Source of the DNA: Eretmocerus hayati
Taxonomy: Eukaryota; Arthropoda; Insecta; Hymenoptera; Aphelinidae
DNA length: 64,000 bases
NCBI GenBank assembly: GCA_029851415.1
Contig: CM056742.1
Coordinates: 87,968,748-88,032,747, forward strand
Direction: 5' to 3'
In this document: positions 1 to 13,080 of the stretch, piece after piece
Numbering within the stretch: the first letter of the stretch is position 1
How the letters are laid out: the number at the start of each line of letters is the position of its first letter
Program-made: the position numbers and the translations under genes
The notes under the pieces: generated by a model
Seen by the model: the letters and a program-made list of their open reading frames with translations, nothing else
Database searches by the model: none
What the model was told of the DNA's origin: nothing

Positions 1-1580
1 GCTCTCAATCATACCATAATACCTCCGCGCAAGTTGGCAGGAAAATCGTCAGAGACGGAGAATAGATTGTGCTAATATTCGAATATCAGCGAAGAGAATT
101 GATAATTCTCCCAAGCCAGCCCGATGAGAGATGTTCCATCCTTATAGAGTTACTGTGTCACCCGGATCACATGTACACGTGAGTCATTCTCTTTAATATC
201 GCCAGCTTTTGTGTCCCCGCGGGTCAGGGATTTCTAAGATGGAGAGCTTGCGTGCTGCAGTAATCAGGCCCCGGAAGTCATCCGGGTGAATTAGGCGCCC
301 TACTTTTGTTCTTGAGATTTGTAAAGAATTCGATTTTTCGAATTCTTGATGAAATTCTCACCAGTGTAGAACCCGGTAAGAGAGTCATCGAAGACACATA
401 TTTCGACGTGAAAGAAGCTGAATTTCACGGAAAAGATACTTTCATATCCGTTCAAGCTGAACATGACTCCGAAAAAGTAGTTCCTTCCAAGAAAACCCGA
501 TTCTCGAGCATTAGGCCCTATTCTATCGCGAATTTGACATTCTCATCGAATTTCTCCTCAAATTTTACCTCGAAGCCCGTTTTACAAAGATTGAGTTGAG
601 GATGGGTTTGGCCATCATAATGATAACTTGCGGAGCAGGATCGTAAAAATAGCGCCAAATTGTTCTTTCCCGGAGGGACACTTATTACACTGGGCATCAA
701 AATATTGGGTCAGAAGTAGCGCATCGACCAGCAAATGACTCATTTGGGTATTTTTCGACGTAGAAACCGAATTCGAAACCAGTTCCGGACCTAGATATCA
801 GGTATTCTTCTGAATCGCGAAATACTGAACTTCTGAGTATATGTGTTTCCAGTGTTTTTGCTGATTTTGTAAGCACATGATCTTGATGGTGCAACCTTGG
901 AGCGGGGACATATCCGAAGTATGAATTTTCACGTATCGTGGCCTACTCAATACGATGGTAGTAGGTTTTAGAATGCTAGAATGCGTTTGAAACGAAGGAC
1001 AACCTGATTGTTCGAGTCGCTATGAGGAAAGTTTGGACAATTTCGCTATTACTCGCAAAGTGCTCACGAAATTGATCAGGAACATCTTTTCGAACCTTAT
1101 GAAAGTGCATCGTTTCGGATTTGTACATACAGCACGGGAAAAAAGTTGCAATCGACTAGAGTTGGATGAGTCGATAGATGCATGAGATGAGATGAGATAA
1201 GATAAGATGACCTTTCATTCGCTTTATAGCAAAAGTTGACAAAATCGTACAATACTGATTCCCTCTTGTGAATCAAGAGAAAAATCACATACAATGCGAG
1301 CTCAGGTGAATATATCGATCAATATATGGATGAATATCTTCATTTGGTCAAGGTATATCACTTGTGTCATCGACACAATTCGTCAGTCTCGATCACAGGA
1401 AACGTGTCAATTTGTCAAGGCTAGAGATGACGTAGAATTGGAAATATTCTAAGGAAGACTCATAACATATACATGGAAAAGGTTACTCAAAAATATGAAA
1501 GTCACAGTAATGGGGAATCGGTCTTTGTTCAAATCTCAACGGATTTGAGCTCGCCGTTTGAGTACGAGCGAGCTGGTCAG

Positions 1581-1583
<3 letters not shown>
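1..1583. other. No gene recognised
   Basis: Open frames here are short and show no recognisable family, repeated structure or convincing splice pattern. A short GATGAGATAAGAT-like simple stretch lies near 1,185-1,210. It may be decayed transposon or non-coding DNA; nothing more can be supported. Confidence 0.5.

Positions 1584-1631
<48 letters not shown>
1584..1631. repeat. (GA)n microsatellite
   Basis: Uninterrupted GA dinucleotides, directly followed by GATT repeats that belong to the 3' tail of the adjacent minus-strand retroelement stub. Confidence 0.95.
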
Positions 1632-2537
<906 letters not shown>

Positions 2538-2935
2538 TCATGCACCAACAGTCTTGAAAGGAGAAGCCTCCAGACTACAGAGAAGCCCTTGAAGATTGGA
2601 AAATTGCCCAGTGTCCACATTCATTTTTGCAGGAGGGAGTGTCATCAGAAACTCCTTCACTGCCCGTTTGAACAAAGAAATGTCTTTCACCTGCCGGAGT
2701 CCATACGGGAGAAAATTCCAAAACCGAGCGCATTGACTTTGGAAAGATTTGAGTCCACAGTCAAGGCGCATTCTTGGAATCTTGAGTACGTGAGCTCCTG
2801 CCTCACCTCGCAGAGGGCGCTCGGATTGGTACCTGGTAAACATCGCAGCAAGGTAGCCAGGTTCTTCCAAGAGCACAATCTTGTGCATTCCCGTGTAGAA
2901 ATGAAAAGGACGTGGTCCCCCGGGACCACGTCCAA
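2538..2935 (-). pseudogene. Second non-LTR retrotransposon RT C-terminal fragment
   Basis: The minus-strand frame contains a conserved non-LTR RT tail: a basic segment with the pattern LKIPRMRLDCGLKSFQ, then CARFWNFLPYGLRQVKDISLF and a lysine-rich helix. It matches the RT C-terminal pattern of [A/S]-x-x-WN-x-LP-x-x-[IL]R. It differs enough from the stub at 1,908-2,035 to be a different family. No reverse transcriptase catalytic box or endonuclease lies upstream, so it is a 5'-truncated copy. The frame begins inside or next to a GGGACCACGT minisatellite, which marks the truncation point. Confidence 0.7.
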
Positions 2936-3027
2936 CAGGAGGACGTGACCACGTACCTCTCGGGGACATGATCCCGCGGGACCACGTCCCTCTCGGGGAC
3001 ACGATCCCGCGGGACCACGTCCCTCAT
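2909..3027. repeat. GC-rich minisatellite, unit about 33 bp
   Basis: Two close copies begin near 2,956 and 2,988 (CCTCTCGGGGAC ... GCGGGACCACGT), with a partial third unit and degenerate flanking copies containing CCCGGGACCACGTCC. Confidence 0.8.
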
Positions 3028-3052
3028 CAGGATGGGATTCTGGCCAATCGGG

Positions 3053-6000
3053 GACTGAAAAGTTCCAAAAAGTAGGAACACAGGAATAAGATCGCAAACG
3101 AACGAATAAGAGTGAGAGTGGCTGATGGAATTGAAAGAATAGATAATAGTTACGCAAGCTGTGGGAATCCATTCACATAATGATCGGAGCCCAATCAATG
3201 GAAGAGAATTTTTCAAGTTACCTTTAGAATTTCATTCGTAGTGCTGTCAGCATGAATGTATGAGGGGGTGGTTTCAGTGTTACATGAATTTATTCATTAT
3301 ATTACAAGTTCACATCATCATTATATCGAATACATCTAAGGGTTCGGAGAACAAAAACAATCTATTCTCATAAGAATTCATTATATGTCAGTACTGTTAT
3401 TTCCTATGGAGGAGCAAACATTCTCATGCCAAGATTTACTGAAGCTGAAGCATTGAAAAATATCCTAAAGCCGAGCTGCCTCCAAAATTGTCTCAAGATG
3501 AGAATTTTGATTCGGACAATTATGACTGAAGCTCCCATTCGAGTCGTCATTTCTCTGCTGAGCGAAATTGGAGTCACGCTCAAGACCGCCTGAGCCTCGT
3601 CATCACGGGTTAAAAGGATAAAAATTCCTGTTTTGAGCTCGTCAAATAGGACTCCTATCAGCTTGCCTCCGACTCGAGACTCGTCTTTGGGAAAGTTGAC
3701 ACTTATTTAGGGAGTTGAGGGAGAGATTCAATACGGTTTTGGTGTGTATCGGTTCAGATAGAGGTGTCTGCGAGCAAGAAGAATGTTTTTATGAGGAAGT
3801 CGGAAAAAGGTGTATCTAATATGACTCACCTCGTTTATTTGTAGGACTAATATCGAAGAGCATTTCCTCCTAGTTTTGGGGAATGGGAATGAAGAGCGAT
3901 TATTCAAAATCGAGCTTACAGGATAGCGTTTTCAGGAAATCGCTCGACTTCAATCGTAATTCCGACGGTAATTCCTGATGATCGACGTTCACCAGTGATT
4001 AACTTGTGGATCTTTTCAACGCCTTTTATGATGAGTACTCATGAAAGAAAACGTTCACGTCGATTCCGTTTCGAGATGTCGAAATATGATTGTTCTCTGA
4101 GTTTTTGGGCTCAAAAATTTTGATTCGTCAACACAGACTCATTTTTGTGGCAATAGCCACAAAAATTTTGGTATTTTTCAGGGTAATAACCCTGAAAAAT
4201 ACCAAATCCAGACTGTGCCACCTTTAGACTGCTTCAATCAGTTCTGATTTTTCAGAAAGTATTCGAGAAATGTTTCGAGAATACCCATGAATTAACCACT
4301 CGTAGAAACTCTAATGAGCTCTCCGGGCTTCTCCAAGGAAATTTGTCTACGACTTCCTTGACCTATGAGTATTTTGATTCCTCAAAGATATTTCCCATTT
4401 ATTTGGCAGATAATTATCTCGCCTCACAAGAACTTTCAGCCAGTCCTTGGGCGCGTTGAGCTTCCCACGGCGTTTTTTTGAGAGCTGAAAAATCTTGGTA
4501 AATAAGAAGTCACGTTTCTTTTCTCTTAAGACACGTTGGCAAAATCTTGGAAGCTCTCACCAACGTGTTTTTCGAGTTCTCTTTTGATGAATGAATCATA
4601 CTATTCATGCATCCTCCAATCGTCAAAAAGATTCAACTAGCAATAGAACAATTCCAAGTCAATTTCGAATCATTACTCAGCATTTCCTGAGCATGCGCGA
4701 TTTCCTACGCCTCCAAAATTATTATAAATCAATAGCCATCGTCACCTCTTTCAAAATGATTCCTTGCGGGGGTCGAATGATGCAGTACAACCGAAAATAT
4801 AGTTGTTATGATGCGAGACAAGATTCAATGCACTAAATCCGCGGGCCCAGAAAGTCTTCGACGATTTCCGCAATCATTGAGAGCGCGCAATTCCGCCACT
4901 ACTCCATTAAATTGACTTCGATAAGTGGTCGTCCGAAAGGAAATTGAATAAGTCAATCACAATGAGTTACAAAAATCAATTAACTCGAACTGGCGTGGAG
5001 AAACTCTTGAAAAGGAGAGCTCAAAGAAGTATTACAAGCCGATTCATTCAAATATTCTTGAACCTGAAGCTCTGACGCACCACAACATTTCTCGACTGAC
5101 TTCAGCTATTCTCGAACCTTATCACAAGAACTGTAGCTCAGGTTGAAACGTGTTTGGATTTTAATAAGTACCCTGTTCTCACTAAACGAAATATTCTACT
5201 CTTACTAGGGCTGGCTTTTATTTTTCGATAGCAAATCAAAGTTTATTCTTGAGCCTCCACATTTTTCCACGTAGTTCGCAGTCTATTTTGAGGTATTTGT
5301 AATGAGCTTCGGTGTTGAACCGCGATATGGAATATGAAGTTGAACTTGAATTAGGAGCTACGGAAGTCTCAATTTGCTATTGACAAATAAGAAGAAACAG
5401 GCCTGGGAAAAACAGTAAATTTACTCTTGTAAATTGAAGATATTTATGAAAATTCATTGAGCTTCAATCAGTGTCACATTTTCTGTAATAAATTTTAAAA
5501 CGAACTGAAGTATAGCGAGAAGTATTGAAATGCACCAGAGCTAGAAGTTTGACGAACAATGATTTTCCACTAGGAAAACTCCTGCTTTTTCGAGAAAATG
5601 AAATCTCCACCTCTTGAGTATGGAACGTCTCAGCTTATTTTGACTACAAGCGAATGTAATCTATCTCATCTCCAAGCTCTTGTCATTATCTACCAAATAA
5701 GCTAAGATGCATTTGAAGAGTTAGTATGTGTCGATACAGGACATTGGTCGAGGAAAACATCGATCACGATACACATTGGTACGTAATTCACGTGGGATTT
5801 CTCGTTCAAATGCTCAACATCACACCACTCGAACAAATGAGCAGCTAGGATCTCCTGCAAAACGGGATTTTGATTTGTTCAACTTCTAAAAGACCTCGTC
5901 CGTAGGGATCATTTTCATATAGCTTACTTTCTCTTTTCTGGCAACCCGCATCCTACAAGTTAGTTTGACTTGAAGTAGCGACTTAAACTATAGTATTTTT

Positions 6001-7080
6001 TACTACTCTGGGTAGAAGATGCCACGTCGAATCGCGATTTCACGATTTTTGTAATCAAAAAATGTATCGACACTTAGCTTGCAAGCTCATTACGGGAATA
6101 TACTATTTCGAGATGCACTATCGACTGGTTGAACTGAAAATCCGTTGAAATCAATGTAAACATTATTCAAGTACAACGTTTTTCCAAATTTTTCATTTTC
6201 GCTACACTCAGAATACAGGAAGTTTGAATCCAAATCCTCTATCAACCAATATTTTGATAAAAAGGGCAGAAATCCATCGATAGAGCATGCTAAAATAAAG
6301 TTTGTGTGGAATAGCCAAACTTCCGTGAGGACGTAGCCGCGAAAAATATGTGGAAATGACACAAACTGGCAAGATTGTTTTCATCGTTTAAAAATATTTT
6401 TCTCCACGACTTCCTCGCGTGAGTTTGATTGACCTCAACAATAAATTCTTAGGGATATCTCAACGATGAATTATAAGATTCTTCTCCAATTTTGTTGGCA
6501 TGATTCAGAGTGAAATTTTTCTTGAAAATCCCAGTTTTTCGAAGAAGCAAGATAAATGAGGATCCAATCAAAATCCCATCGTTTAGTTAATCCAGAAGAA
6601 AATTTTCTAAGTGGCTTGAACTCATGCCACGGGGAAGTCGTAGAATAAGATATTCGTGTCTGAAGAAATACATTTTGGGGAAAGTGTTGGAATTTTAGTT
6701 CGAACATTTCGTAAAGTGAGAACGACTGGAAAGAGCGAGTTAGGGAATGAGTGCTCTCGTCTTCTGATGACTAGAGCGGAGTCTGTAAACAAATCCTGTA
6801 AATTTCGAAGTGAGATATTGCATGACGAACAGAAAAGGTTGGCCTTATAGAAATACAACACATACGACAAATCTCTACGAAGATGACAATGGGAGATATT
6901 GTAGATTTTTCGGCCTTGATGATAAATATTAAAGTTGGTGGACACCAACTTCAATATCTACGAAGATGAGTTTCCTATCGATTTGGGAGGGTGATGAGGC
7001 AAGGAGTATTCCCTGAAATCGATATCATTCAACACGAAAAATAAGATTATCCAAGTTCCACGAGGGTGAAATTGGAACAA
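3053..7080. other. No gene recognised; AT-rich, degenerate sequence
   Basis: About 4 kb with only short open frames and no recognisable protein. Two hairpins lie at 4,142-4,206. I found no exon chain or transposon protein motif. Confidence 0.45.
4142..4206. repeat. Two adjacent perfect hairpins
   Basis: The first is TTTTTGTGG, a short loop and CCACAAAAA (4,142-4,165). The second has a perfect 18-bp stem around a 4-base AATA loop (4,167-4,206; the stem reads GGTATTTTTCAGGGT inwards). Together they look like the remnant of a small inverted-repeat element. Confidence 0.75.
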
Positions 7081-7143
7081 TTAGAACAATTGAACAATTA
7101 GAACAATTAGAACATTGTTCTAATTCAATCAATTAGAACAATG
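7081..7143. repeat. AATTAGAAC short tandem and inverted repeat
   Basis: ATTAGAACA occurs several times in direct orientation, followed by an inverted copy (TGTTCTAAT), giving a small cruciform-capable block. Confidence 0.7.
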
Positions 7144-7385
7144 ATCTGGGTAGGCCATTCAATTCTCGATTTTATTCAGCCAATTCGACACACCCTTTTT
7201 TGCTTCGATCTGAACAAATGTGCACCAATCTGTGTCGAATGACTCCCCAAAGTACCCCCAAACATGTAGAAAAACTTCTGAAAGCGAGCCTGGAATCAGA
7301 TCCGGACTGGAGGTTCTATCCACGAGTCAAATATGGGCATTAATTCGTCTATTTGGACGCAGGTGAGCGTGAGAGGGATGCTAGT

Positions 7386-7671
7386 CATTCTAGCTCACAA
7401 ATGAGATGTGTGGATGGAGAAAGGATCCAAATATGTACTTCCGACTAAAAATGACCATCTTAACACGATATGGTGGTCAGATAGACTCTGAATAATCATC
7501 TGAAGCCACTTCACTGGAAAACGTGTAACAAAAGTGGTTCCTAGTCTGAGAGCAAGTGTCAGTATTTTGAAGCCAAACTGACCCTCAGGTCGTATCCCGA
7601 ATGTCATTTCGAATCGGGAGAACATGTTGGATCCTTTTTCTAGACGCACGTCTCATTTGTGAGCTAGAATG
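7386..7671. mobile_element. MITE-like element, 286 bp, 3-bp target duplication
   Basis: The termini are inverted copies of about 25 bp (left CATTCTAGCTCACAAATGAG, right reverse complement). AGT flanks both sides (7,383-7,385 and 7,672-7,674), consistent with a 3-bp target duplication. The interior has no transposase. The superfamily is uncertain; 3-bp duplications are known in CACTA and PIF/Harbinger groups, but these termini are not diagnostic. Confidence 0.7.
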
Positions 7672-7794
7672 AGTAAAATAGATTAGAGATAGAGATTAGT
7701 GGCATACTGCTGGTGCAGCCAAAATACGGTATTCGCGTGAGCAGCCCGTCCATCGCGAACCATTTTTTGGATTCACCGGCAGTATGCCGCTCAT

Positions 7795-8066
7795 CTCTTG
7801 GTGCCCTCGGTTCCATTTGGAATATCTGAATACATCATTTCGACGTAAAATTCGACGAGGAATAGGATAAAAATATCAGATTTGAGCAACAAGTCGACCC
7901 CAGCACGGTATAGGTCATTTTTCGAAAAGTCGTTAATACCAAGCAAGGGACACTGTAGAGCTCAAAATTGATATGTTTATCGTACTCCTCGTCAAATTTC
8001 ACGTCAAAATGGTGTATTCGGATATTTTAAATACAACCAAGGGCACCAAGAGATTAGAGACATAGT
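7795..8066. repeat. Inverted repeat with arms of about 110 bp
   Basis: The left arm (TCTCTTGGTGCCCTCGGTT..., 7,795-7,905) is the imperfect reverse complement of about 7,955-8,066 (ending AACCAAGGGCACCAAGAGA). The spacer is about 50 bp and there is no coding potential. It looks like an old foldback or MITE copy. Confidence 0.7.
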
Positions 8067-8549
8067 GCCGGAGCAGACAAACTGCGGGATCCGCGCGAAC
8101 AGCGCAGCGCGTCCAGCGCGAGGTTGTATAGTCAGCCTTAATGTTCCATAATTGCCCTACTCTGTCCTACTTTAGAACACAACGTTGAGCGCTTGTAACT
8201 CCTGTCAGGAAATCCAGATAGACTTTGATAGCCGCAAATTGAGAGCGGGAACTAAATGCTCTCGATGGACCACATAATTGATGCATCACACATCGCACGT
8301 CTCATCTAAGATGCTTGAAGCCCCGCAAAAAAAGTTCAGACCTAACCTCCAAACTACATAAACTCTATGTATTCACAAATTTCACTTTTCGAACTTGAAT
8401 CGTCCTCTCATATGAATCAATGATATTAAATTCGTGAATCGTTATTGGAGGACTAATTTTTATTTCTCTATTGGAAAAACGATTTCTTCATAGAAATCGA
8501 AAAGAACGTGGATTGACCATCTCATCGTGCCTCCGGTTCATTATACATC
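8067..8549. other. No gene recognised
   Basis: Short open frames only. This is the sequence immediately upstream of the non-LTR retrotransposon. Confidence 0.4.
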
Positions 8550-8735
8550 AAAGAATGTCGGGGGGGGGGGCGCTTGCCGCGGATAGTTACTCTTCAGTTA
8601 TCTTGCGGATTACTGTTGTCAATACAACAACAATCAAGTATTTAGTGTCTTAAATTGTGCACATTTTGTACTATTGCATCTGTTAGTGGCATCGAACAAT
8701 AACACTGCAATATCGTCGAACTTGAAACAATCATA

Positions 8736-9516
8736 TTGTTTGAAATATCAGTGTTGACCTACAAATTGACACGCGTTTGGCAATTTGACAGTTTGAAGTG
8801 CAACATTGAGTTACTGAATGGAAGCTTCTCCAGAGATATAACCAATCTCAAGAGTGAATTGAAATCTATCAAAGAATCTTGTGCAACCATTAACTCTCTG
8901 AGTGTTAACATTGATCCAGCTCAGGAGGATATTGAAAATCCAAAACCTTCTGTCAACAAAATTCACAAACTTCATCAAGATATAGCCAATATTGGAGCTG
9001 AAATGTCAAAATCTCTCTCTTCTCAATTAATGCCTGGCATCAATGCTACTAATATGGAGGAACTAAATCATGAGGCTCAGCAACGTATGGTGAGATCAAG
9101 GAACCTGTTATTCTTTAGTATGCCTGAATCTGATAACCTGTCAGCTGATCATGGTATAAGCATTAATCTTCTTTGAGAGATCCCTGTTGATACTAGAAAT
9201 CTTGTCTCATCAAGAATTGGCAATCCCTCGAGTAACCATCTACGTCCTATTGCTGTTACCTTTTCTAATAATCGAGATCCACACGTTGTTATCAGGAATA
9301 GGAAGAAGATTCCTTGAATTGTTGGATTTGACAGAACTAAGAACCAACGGGCACAGGACAAAGAAGCTGCTGTCAAGCTCGAAGCTCGCTTGGATAGTGG
9401 TGAGAGTGGCCTAAGTATACGCTACATTAAAGGTGTTTCTACTATTGTCAAATCTGATGCTGCACAGTCATTCAACCAACTGCAAAACTCCCATAGGGCT
9501 TCTGGAAATTTTTGAG
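8736..9516 (+). pseudogene. Non-LTR retrotransposon ORF1 (nucleic-acid-binding protein), broken
   Basis: The first part encodes a heptad-like, coiled-coil-prone segment (KIHKLHQDIANIGAEMSKSL) and then a region around RSRNLLFFSMPES typical of ORF1 proteins of CR1/Jockey-type elements, which bind the element RNA. A stop at about 9,176 and later ones interrupt the frame. Beyond it the same frame continues with the pattern ISSRIG-like ... RPIAVTFSNN, still recognisable as ORF1. It lies directly upstream of the endonuclease ORF and slightly overlaps it, as expected. No zinc knuckles were seen. It is non-functional as read. Confidence 0.65.
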
Positions 9517-10557
9517 GACTATTTACTATCAGAATGTACGCAGTATACGCAACAAGCTGCACTTAGTAAGAAACAATATACACCTGCTATCTTATGCACC
9601 TTACTTGATTGTTCTGACTGAAACTTGGCTTCATAGTGGTATCTCTAATAGTGAAGTGGGTCTTGATAACTATAATATCTCCAGAAGAGACAGATATGAT
9701 TTGATAGTTGATGCCCCTGGTCGGGGTGGTGTTTTTATTGCAATACACAAATCTCTGCACTCCAAAAGTTGCCCATCCACCTCTGAAGATCGTGAACAAG
9801 TCTACGCAGTGGTTACTTTTCTATCAAACAAGAAGCTCATCATCGGCTGCACTCATTCACCCCCAGCATCTTCACCATAGATTCATAAGGAACATATCTC
9901 TGCTGTACATCAAATATCTGAAATTCATGGTGACTGTGACTGGATTGTTTTAGGTGACTTCATGTGCCTGGTATTAATGGGTTTAACATGCCCAACTCAG
10001 AGTATGACTTTGTTGGTAGTAAGTCTGCTAGAAATGCTGTGTGTGCGGATATCATTCGGAATGATTACTCTTTCATGAATATGAAGCGATACTTCCCAGT
10101 GCCTGATAACAACAGTTATTATTCTCTTGATCTATTTTTTAGTAACATAAACTTTGTTGCCCGAGAAACCCTATCAACAGTTGATGATCATCATACACCT
10201 ATCATCTTTAAAGCTGAACTTACAATTGATGTTGTGCATGATAAAGTGTTCCCTAAGGATGAACAGTTTAACTTTTCTCAAGCTAACTATGAGCGAATTG
10301 ATTCATACCTTTCTCAAGCAAACTGGGAGAACATTTTTTCTAAGAGTGATGGTATTGAATCTAATCTACAGGATTTTTATGATACAGTTGCTCTGCCTAT
10401 CAATGAGTTTGATCCAACTAAGAAGTTTCATTCTCCTAATGATAGCTATCCCAGATGGTATACTTCTGAACTGGTCTCTCTGATTATTGATAAAAAAACC
10501 CCAATACTCACGAAATAGAAACAGTTGAGAGAAAAAAAATATCACATTGAGTTAAAA
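9512..10557 (+). pseudogene. ORF2 N-terminus: APE-type endonuclease domain, broken
   Basis: The frame opens with YYQNVRSIRNK, the metal-binding start of the apurinic-like endonuclease of non-LTR retrotransposons (usually NVRSL-x-x-K). It continues with LTETWL (catalytic Glu region), GRGGVFIAI and the YxPP-like CTHSPPASS. After a frameshift near 9,880, the DCDWIVLGDF pattern (GD-N motif region) reads in another frame; the following segment from about 9,964 ends in a TVDDHHTPI-like stretch (SDH region). This domain nicks the target for reverse transcription. The reading frame runs up to the giant hAT insertion at 10,558 and resumes at 46,367 in the same frame once one 8-bp target copy is removed. 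Frameshifts and a stop near 10,516 make it inactive. Confidence 0.8.
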
Positions 10558-10558
10558 C
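10551..10558. repeat. Left target-site duplication of the giant hAT (GTTAAAAC)
   Basis: Identical to 46,359-46,366. Eight bases is the diagnostic duplication length of hAT transposition. The site lies inside the ORF2 coding frame of the host retrotransposon. Confidence 0.9.
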
Positions 10559-10800
10559 CAGGGCTTTCTCCAAAACAAAACAACACAGTAAAAATCGGTT
10601 TTGTTTCGTTTTGAAATCCAGATCGAAACGAAAATACTCATTGATTACGTTTCGTTTTGCCGAACCGAAACATTATCAACAACATGGTCGTCAAAGTTAC
10701 GCATAAACGAAACTAAACTCTTCAATTTTGTTTTGTTTCTTCATTCACTATCACGAATATGTTTTGGTCTGATTTTGTTTCAATTTGTCGATACATAACC
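10559..10800. repeat. Left terminal inverted repeat and subterminal motifs of the giant hAT
   Basis: The first about 22 bp match the inverted right end with one difference. The next 200 bp hold several copies of TTTTGTTTCGTT/CGAAACGAAAA in both orientations. Clustered subterminal motifs are the usual transposase-binding sites of hAT elements; binding here is inferred. Confidence 0.8.
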
Positions 10801-12040
10801 AATTCGTCACTATTTTTGTTTTTGTGGTTAACTTCCAAAACAAAATCAAATGTGTTCTGCCTAATGTTATATGAAAATATGAGCCAAAATCTATGCATAC
10901 TCTTCTACCTAATCACATGGTAACCGAGTATTTCTTCTCACAAATTAGATTTCCTCGCCACGAAACAGAACTGAGTATCTTGATGAAATTCTCTGAAATC
11001 TCAGATCATAATTGAGATCAATATCCCATTTGATTGACGTTTGTAGGATTCTGCAAAGAAAATATGTCACCGTCGGCAAGAACAAATGCATGGACTACGC
11101 ACAAACCATTTTCGATTGGTGTTGCTCGCACCCAGTGCTATGAATGAATTATTCTATAGCCCAAGCATACACGGCTCATCCATAAAGCTGCTCGTACATG
11201 GAGATGCAGTTTAAATCTCGAGCATAGATTCGCTCAAAATGAGAGCGATGGAGCGCAATGAATTCTACCTTGGATGATTCCGAAAATCTAATCTGACACT
11301 GCTGAGCGTTCGTAACATGTCACCTAGTTCTGACTCAAGTCGCTGCGGGGGTGTGGCGATTCGGGTTGCCAAAAACTGATTTTAGTGGGAACTGGTGTTT
11401 CTTTGATATTTCAAAGGCACTGAGCACGAATTTGGCGTTGTCGAGCTTCGATATTGTGTCGCGTAGGTGACTGCGGGGGTGGAGCTTTGGGCGTTAGAAT
11501 TTGATGTCGCGTCACTAGAAATAGTATTTTGGTGTCATTGCAGTCACGTTCATGCTGCCCAAAGTCTTTCTAATTACTTGAAAAGAGTGTTTTACATCCA
11601 AAAAATACTGATTTAAGAAACATATAGGATCAAATCGAAAGAAAATGACAAAATTAACAATATTATTAGGAATGAAAGAGCATGGAATCCCCCAATACAT
11701 GTAGATGAGTGCAAAGCACAGACTGTCTTGGAAAATTTTGTGTAAATTGTGTCCATCATGACAATTCTGTCAGTGAAGAGTATTATTCGAAACCTGTAAA
11801 GGTCGAAAATTCGAATTCGAAGGACTGCGTGTTACTTATGCTTCTGGGCAAAACAAGAGCGTTTCGATGATTTCACATTCCTCAGAATATCCATCTGGAT
11901 ATCCACATCATTTTTATTCAAGATACATTCGAAAATGATCTACATGAATAGTTTATAGCCTAAAATTAAATAACTTCACATCACAGTCATATTACATCAA
12001 CTAGACACACAAATTATGCATAATTGATTCTCATTTCAAA
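10801..12040. other. Region between the left hAT terminus and the transposase 3' end, no gene recognised
   Basis: Short open frames only. Two related CTGCGGGGGTG-containing stretches near 11,340 and 11,470 suggest a degenerate local duplication. Confidence 0.35.
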
Positions 12041-12316
12041 CCCTCAGCTGGCACACTCCCGCCAAATAACATAGCTGGCACTGTGGGGTCGATTTGACCC
12101 CAATAGAAGAATTTGTGCTGTTACCGTCACAACCTATATTTTGACTTGAAACTTTCTTATAGCATCTTTGGTATATATTTGATCGTACAATGTACCCAGG
12201 TTTTTTCCAAGAACAAATAAAAAATTAAGAAAGAACAAATGGCTGGAAGAATGCAAAAAATGACTGTTTTTGCTTAAAAAATGAGGCTCATTCGACCCCA
12301 CAGTGCCAGCTAAAGG
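12041..12316. mobile_element. piggyBac-like MITE, about 276 bp
   Basis: The left end begins CCCTCAGCTGGCAC. The right end reads GTGCCAGCTAAAGG followed by TTAA, giving inverted termini that also contain a GGGGTCGA / TCGACCCC pair. The TTAA on the right and a degenerate CAAA on the left fit the TTAA target of piggyBac-type elements. There is no transposase inside. It lies just downstream of the hAT transposase stop. Confidence 0.65.
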
Positions 12317-12570
12317 TTAAATAGTATTTTTGATGAAACAACAAGGGAATTCAGATAATGTTCAGAGGCCTCTTCGACTTTTTACACTTCAGTGTGACAT
12401 TTTGATCATCACAATTATAACATTGAGAACATAGTAATTCCACTACGAAATCACCGCAATACAAGAACCATCAATAATTGTGCTGGAAGGAACAGTGAAG
12501 CAATAAACTCAAGATAAAAAAAACTTGCCAAGACTTTCTTAACAATGGGTAGAGCTTTCGGTGAGAATTT

Positions 12571-13080
12571 TCAAGTTGAACTTGGTGAGACCGAGCGTGA
12601 TGTGCTTGTTGAAGTGGAAGACGTACTATTTGCCGTGTTTGGCAAAATCGAGGAAGTATTGTCAGCCTCACTTTGATTCTTTCGTTTACGGTTTTGGTGT
12701 TTCTTAACATAAATTCCATTACAGCGAAGCATTATAATGTCATCAACTCGATCAGATGCTAAGCATGAGCGCTGATCTGAAAGTAGAAGTTTTAAAACTG
12801 AGAACAATCTCTCCACGCTCACTGATGTCATTGGCAACGAATTCGCAATCAGAGCCAGTTGACATAGAACGGGTGAAGTATTTCTTCTGCTCTCCCAGAA
12901 ATGAAGTATATTGACTTTTCGGTCTAAACTGGGCTCGAATTGGAAGTCAAGCAAGAGTTTTTCCAAGGCTGTAACTTCACTTTGAGTTTGAGTCACATCG
13001 TTCGGTTCGCTATCAACTCTTGGCTGGATTCCATCAAGGAAAGCTTGAAAAACATCGTCATCTTCGAGAGACGTTTCCTC
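12571..13080 (-). CDS. Transposase exon E: C-terminal dimerisation domain and stop
   Basis: The acceptor is TCTTTTCGTTCCAG|GAGGAA. It has 169 codons plus stop. It starts with an acidic linker and then carries the hAT family dimerisation domain: a WES segment, ALIANSLPMTSVSVERLFS, and SDRVDDIIMLRCN. This region holds transposase oligomers together. The last about 45 residues are a basic then Ser/Thr-rich tail (KKHQNRKRKNQ) that may be a nuclear-localisation signal. A small piggyBac-like MITE lies 250 bp beyond the stop. Confidence 0.88.
   Translation of the reverse strand, partial: EETSLEDDDVFQAFLDGIQPRVDSEPNDVTQTQSEVTALEKLLLDFQFEPSLDRKVNILHFWESRRNTSPVLCQLALIANSLPMTSVSVERLFSVLKLLLSDQRSCLASDRVDDIIMLRCNGIYVKKHQNRKRKNQSEADNTSSILPNTANSTSSTSTSTSRSVSPSST

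Noticed and set aside
306..599. 97-codon open frame near the left edge
   Set aside because: No recognisable domain, no neighbouring exons, and length expected by chance in this composition.
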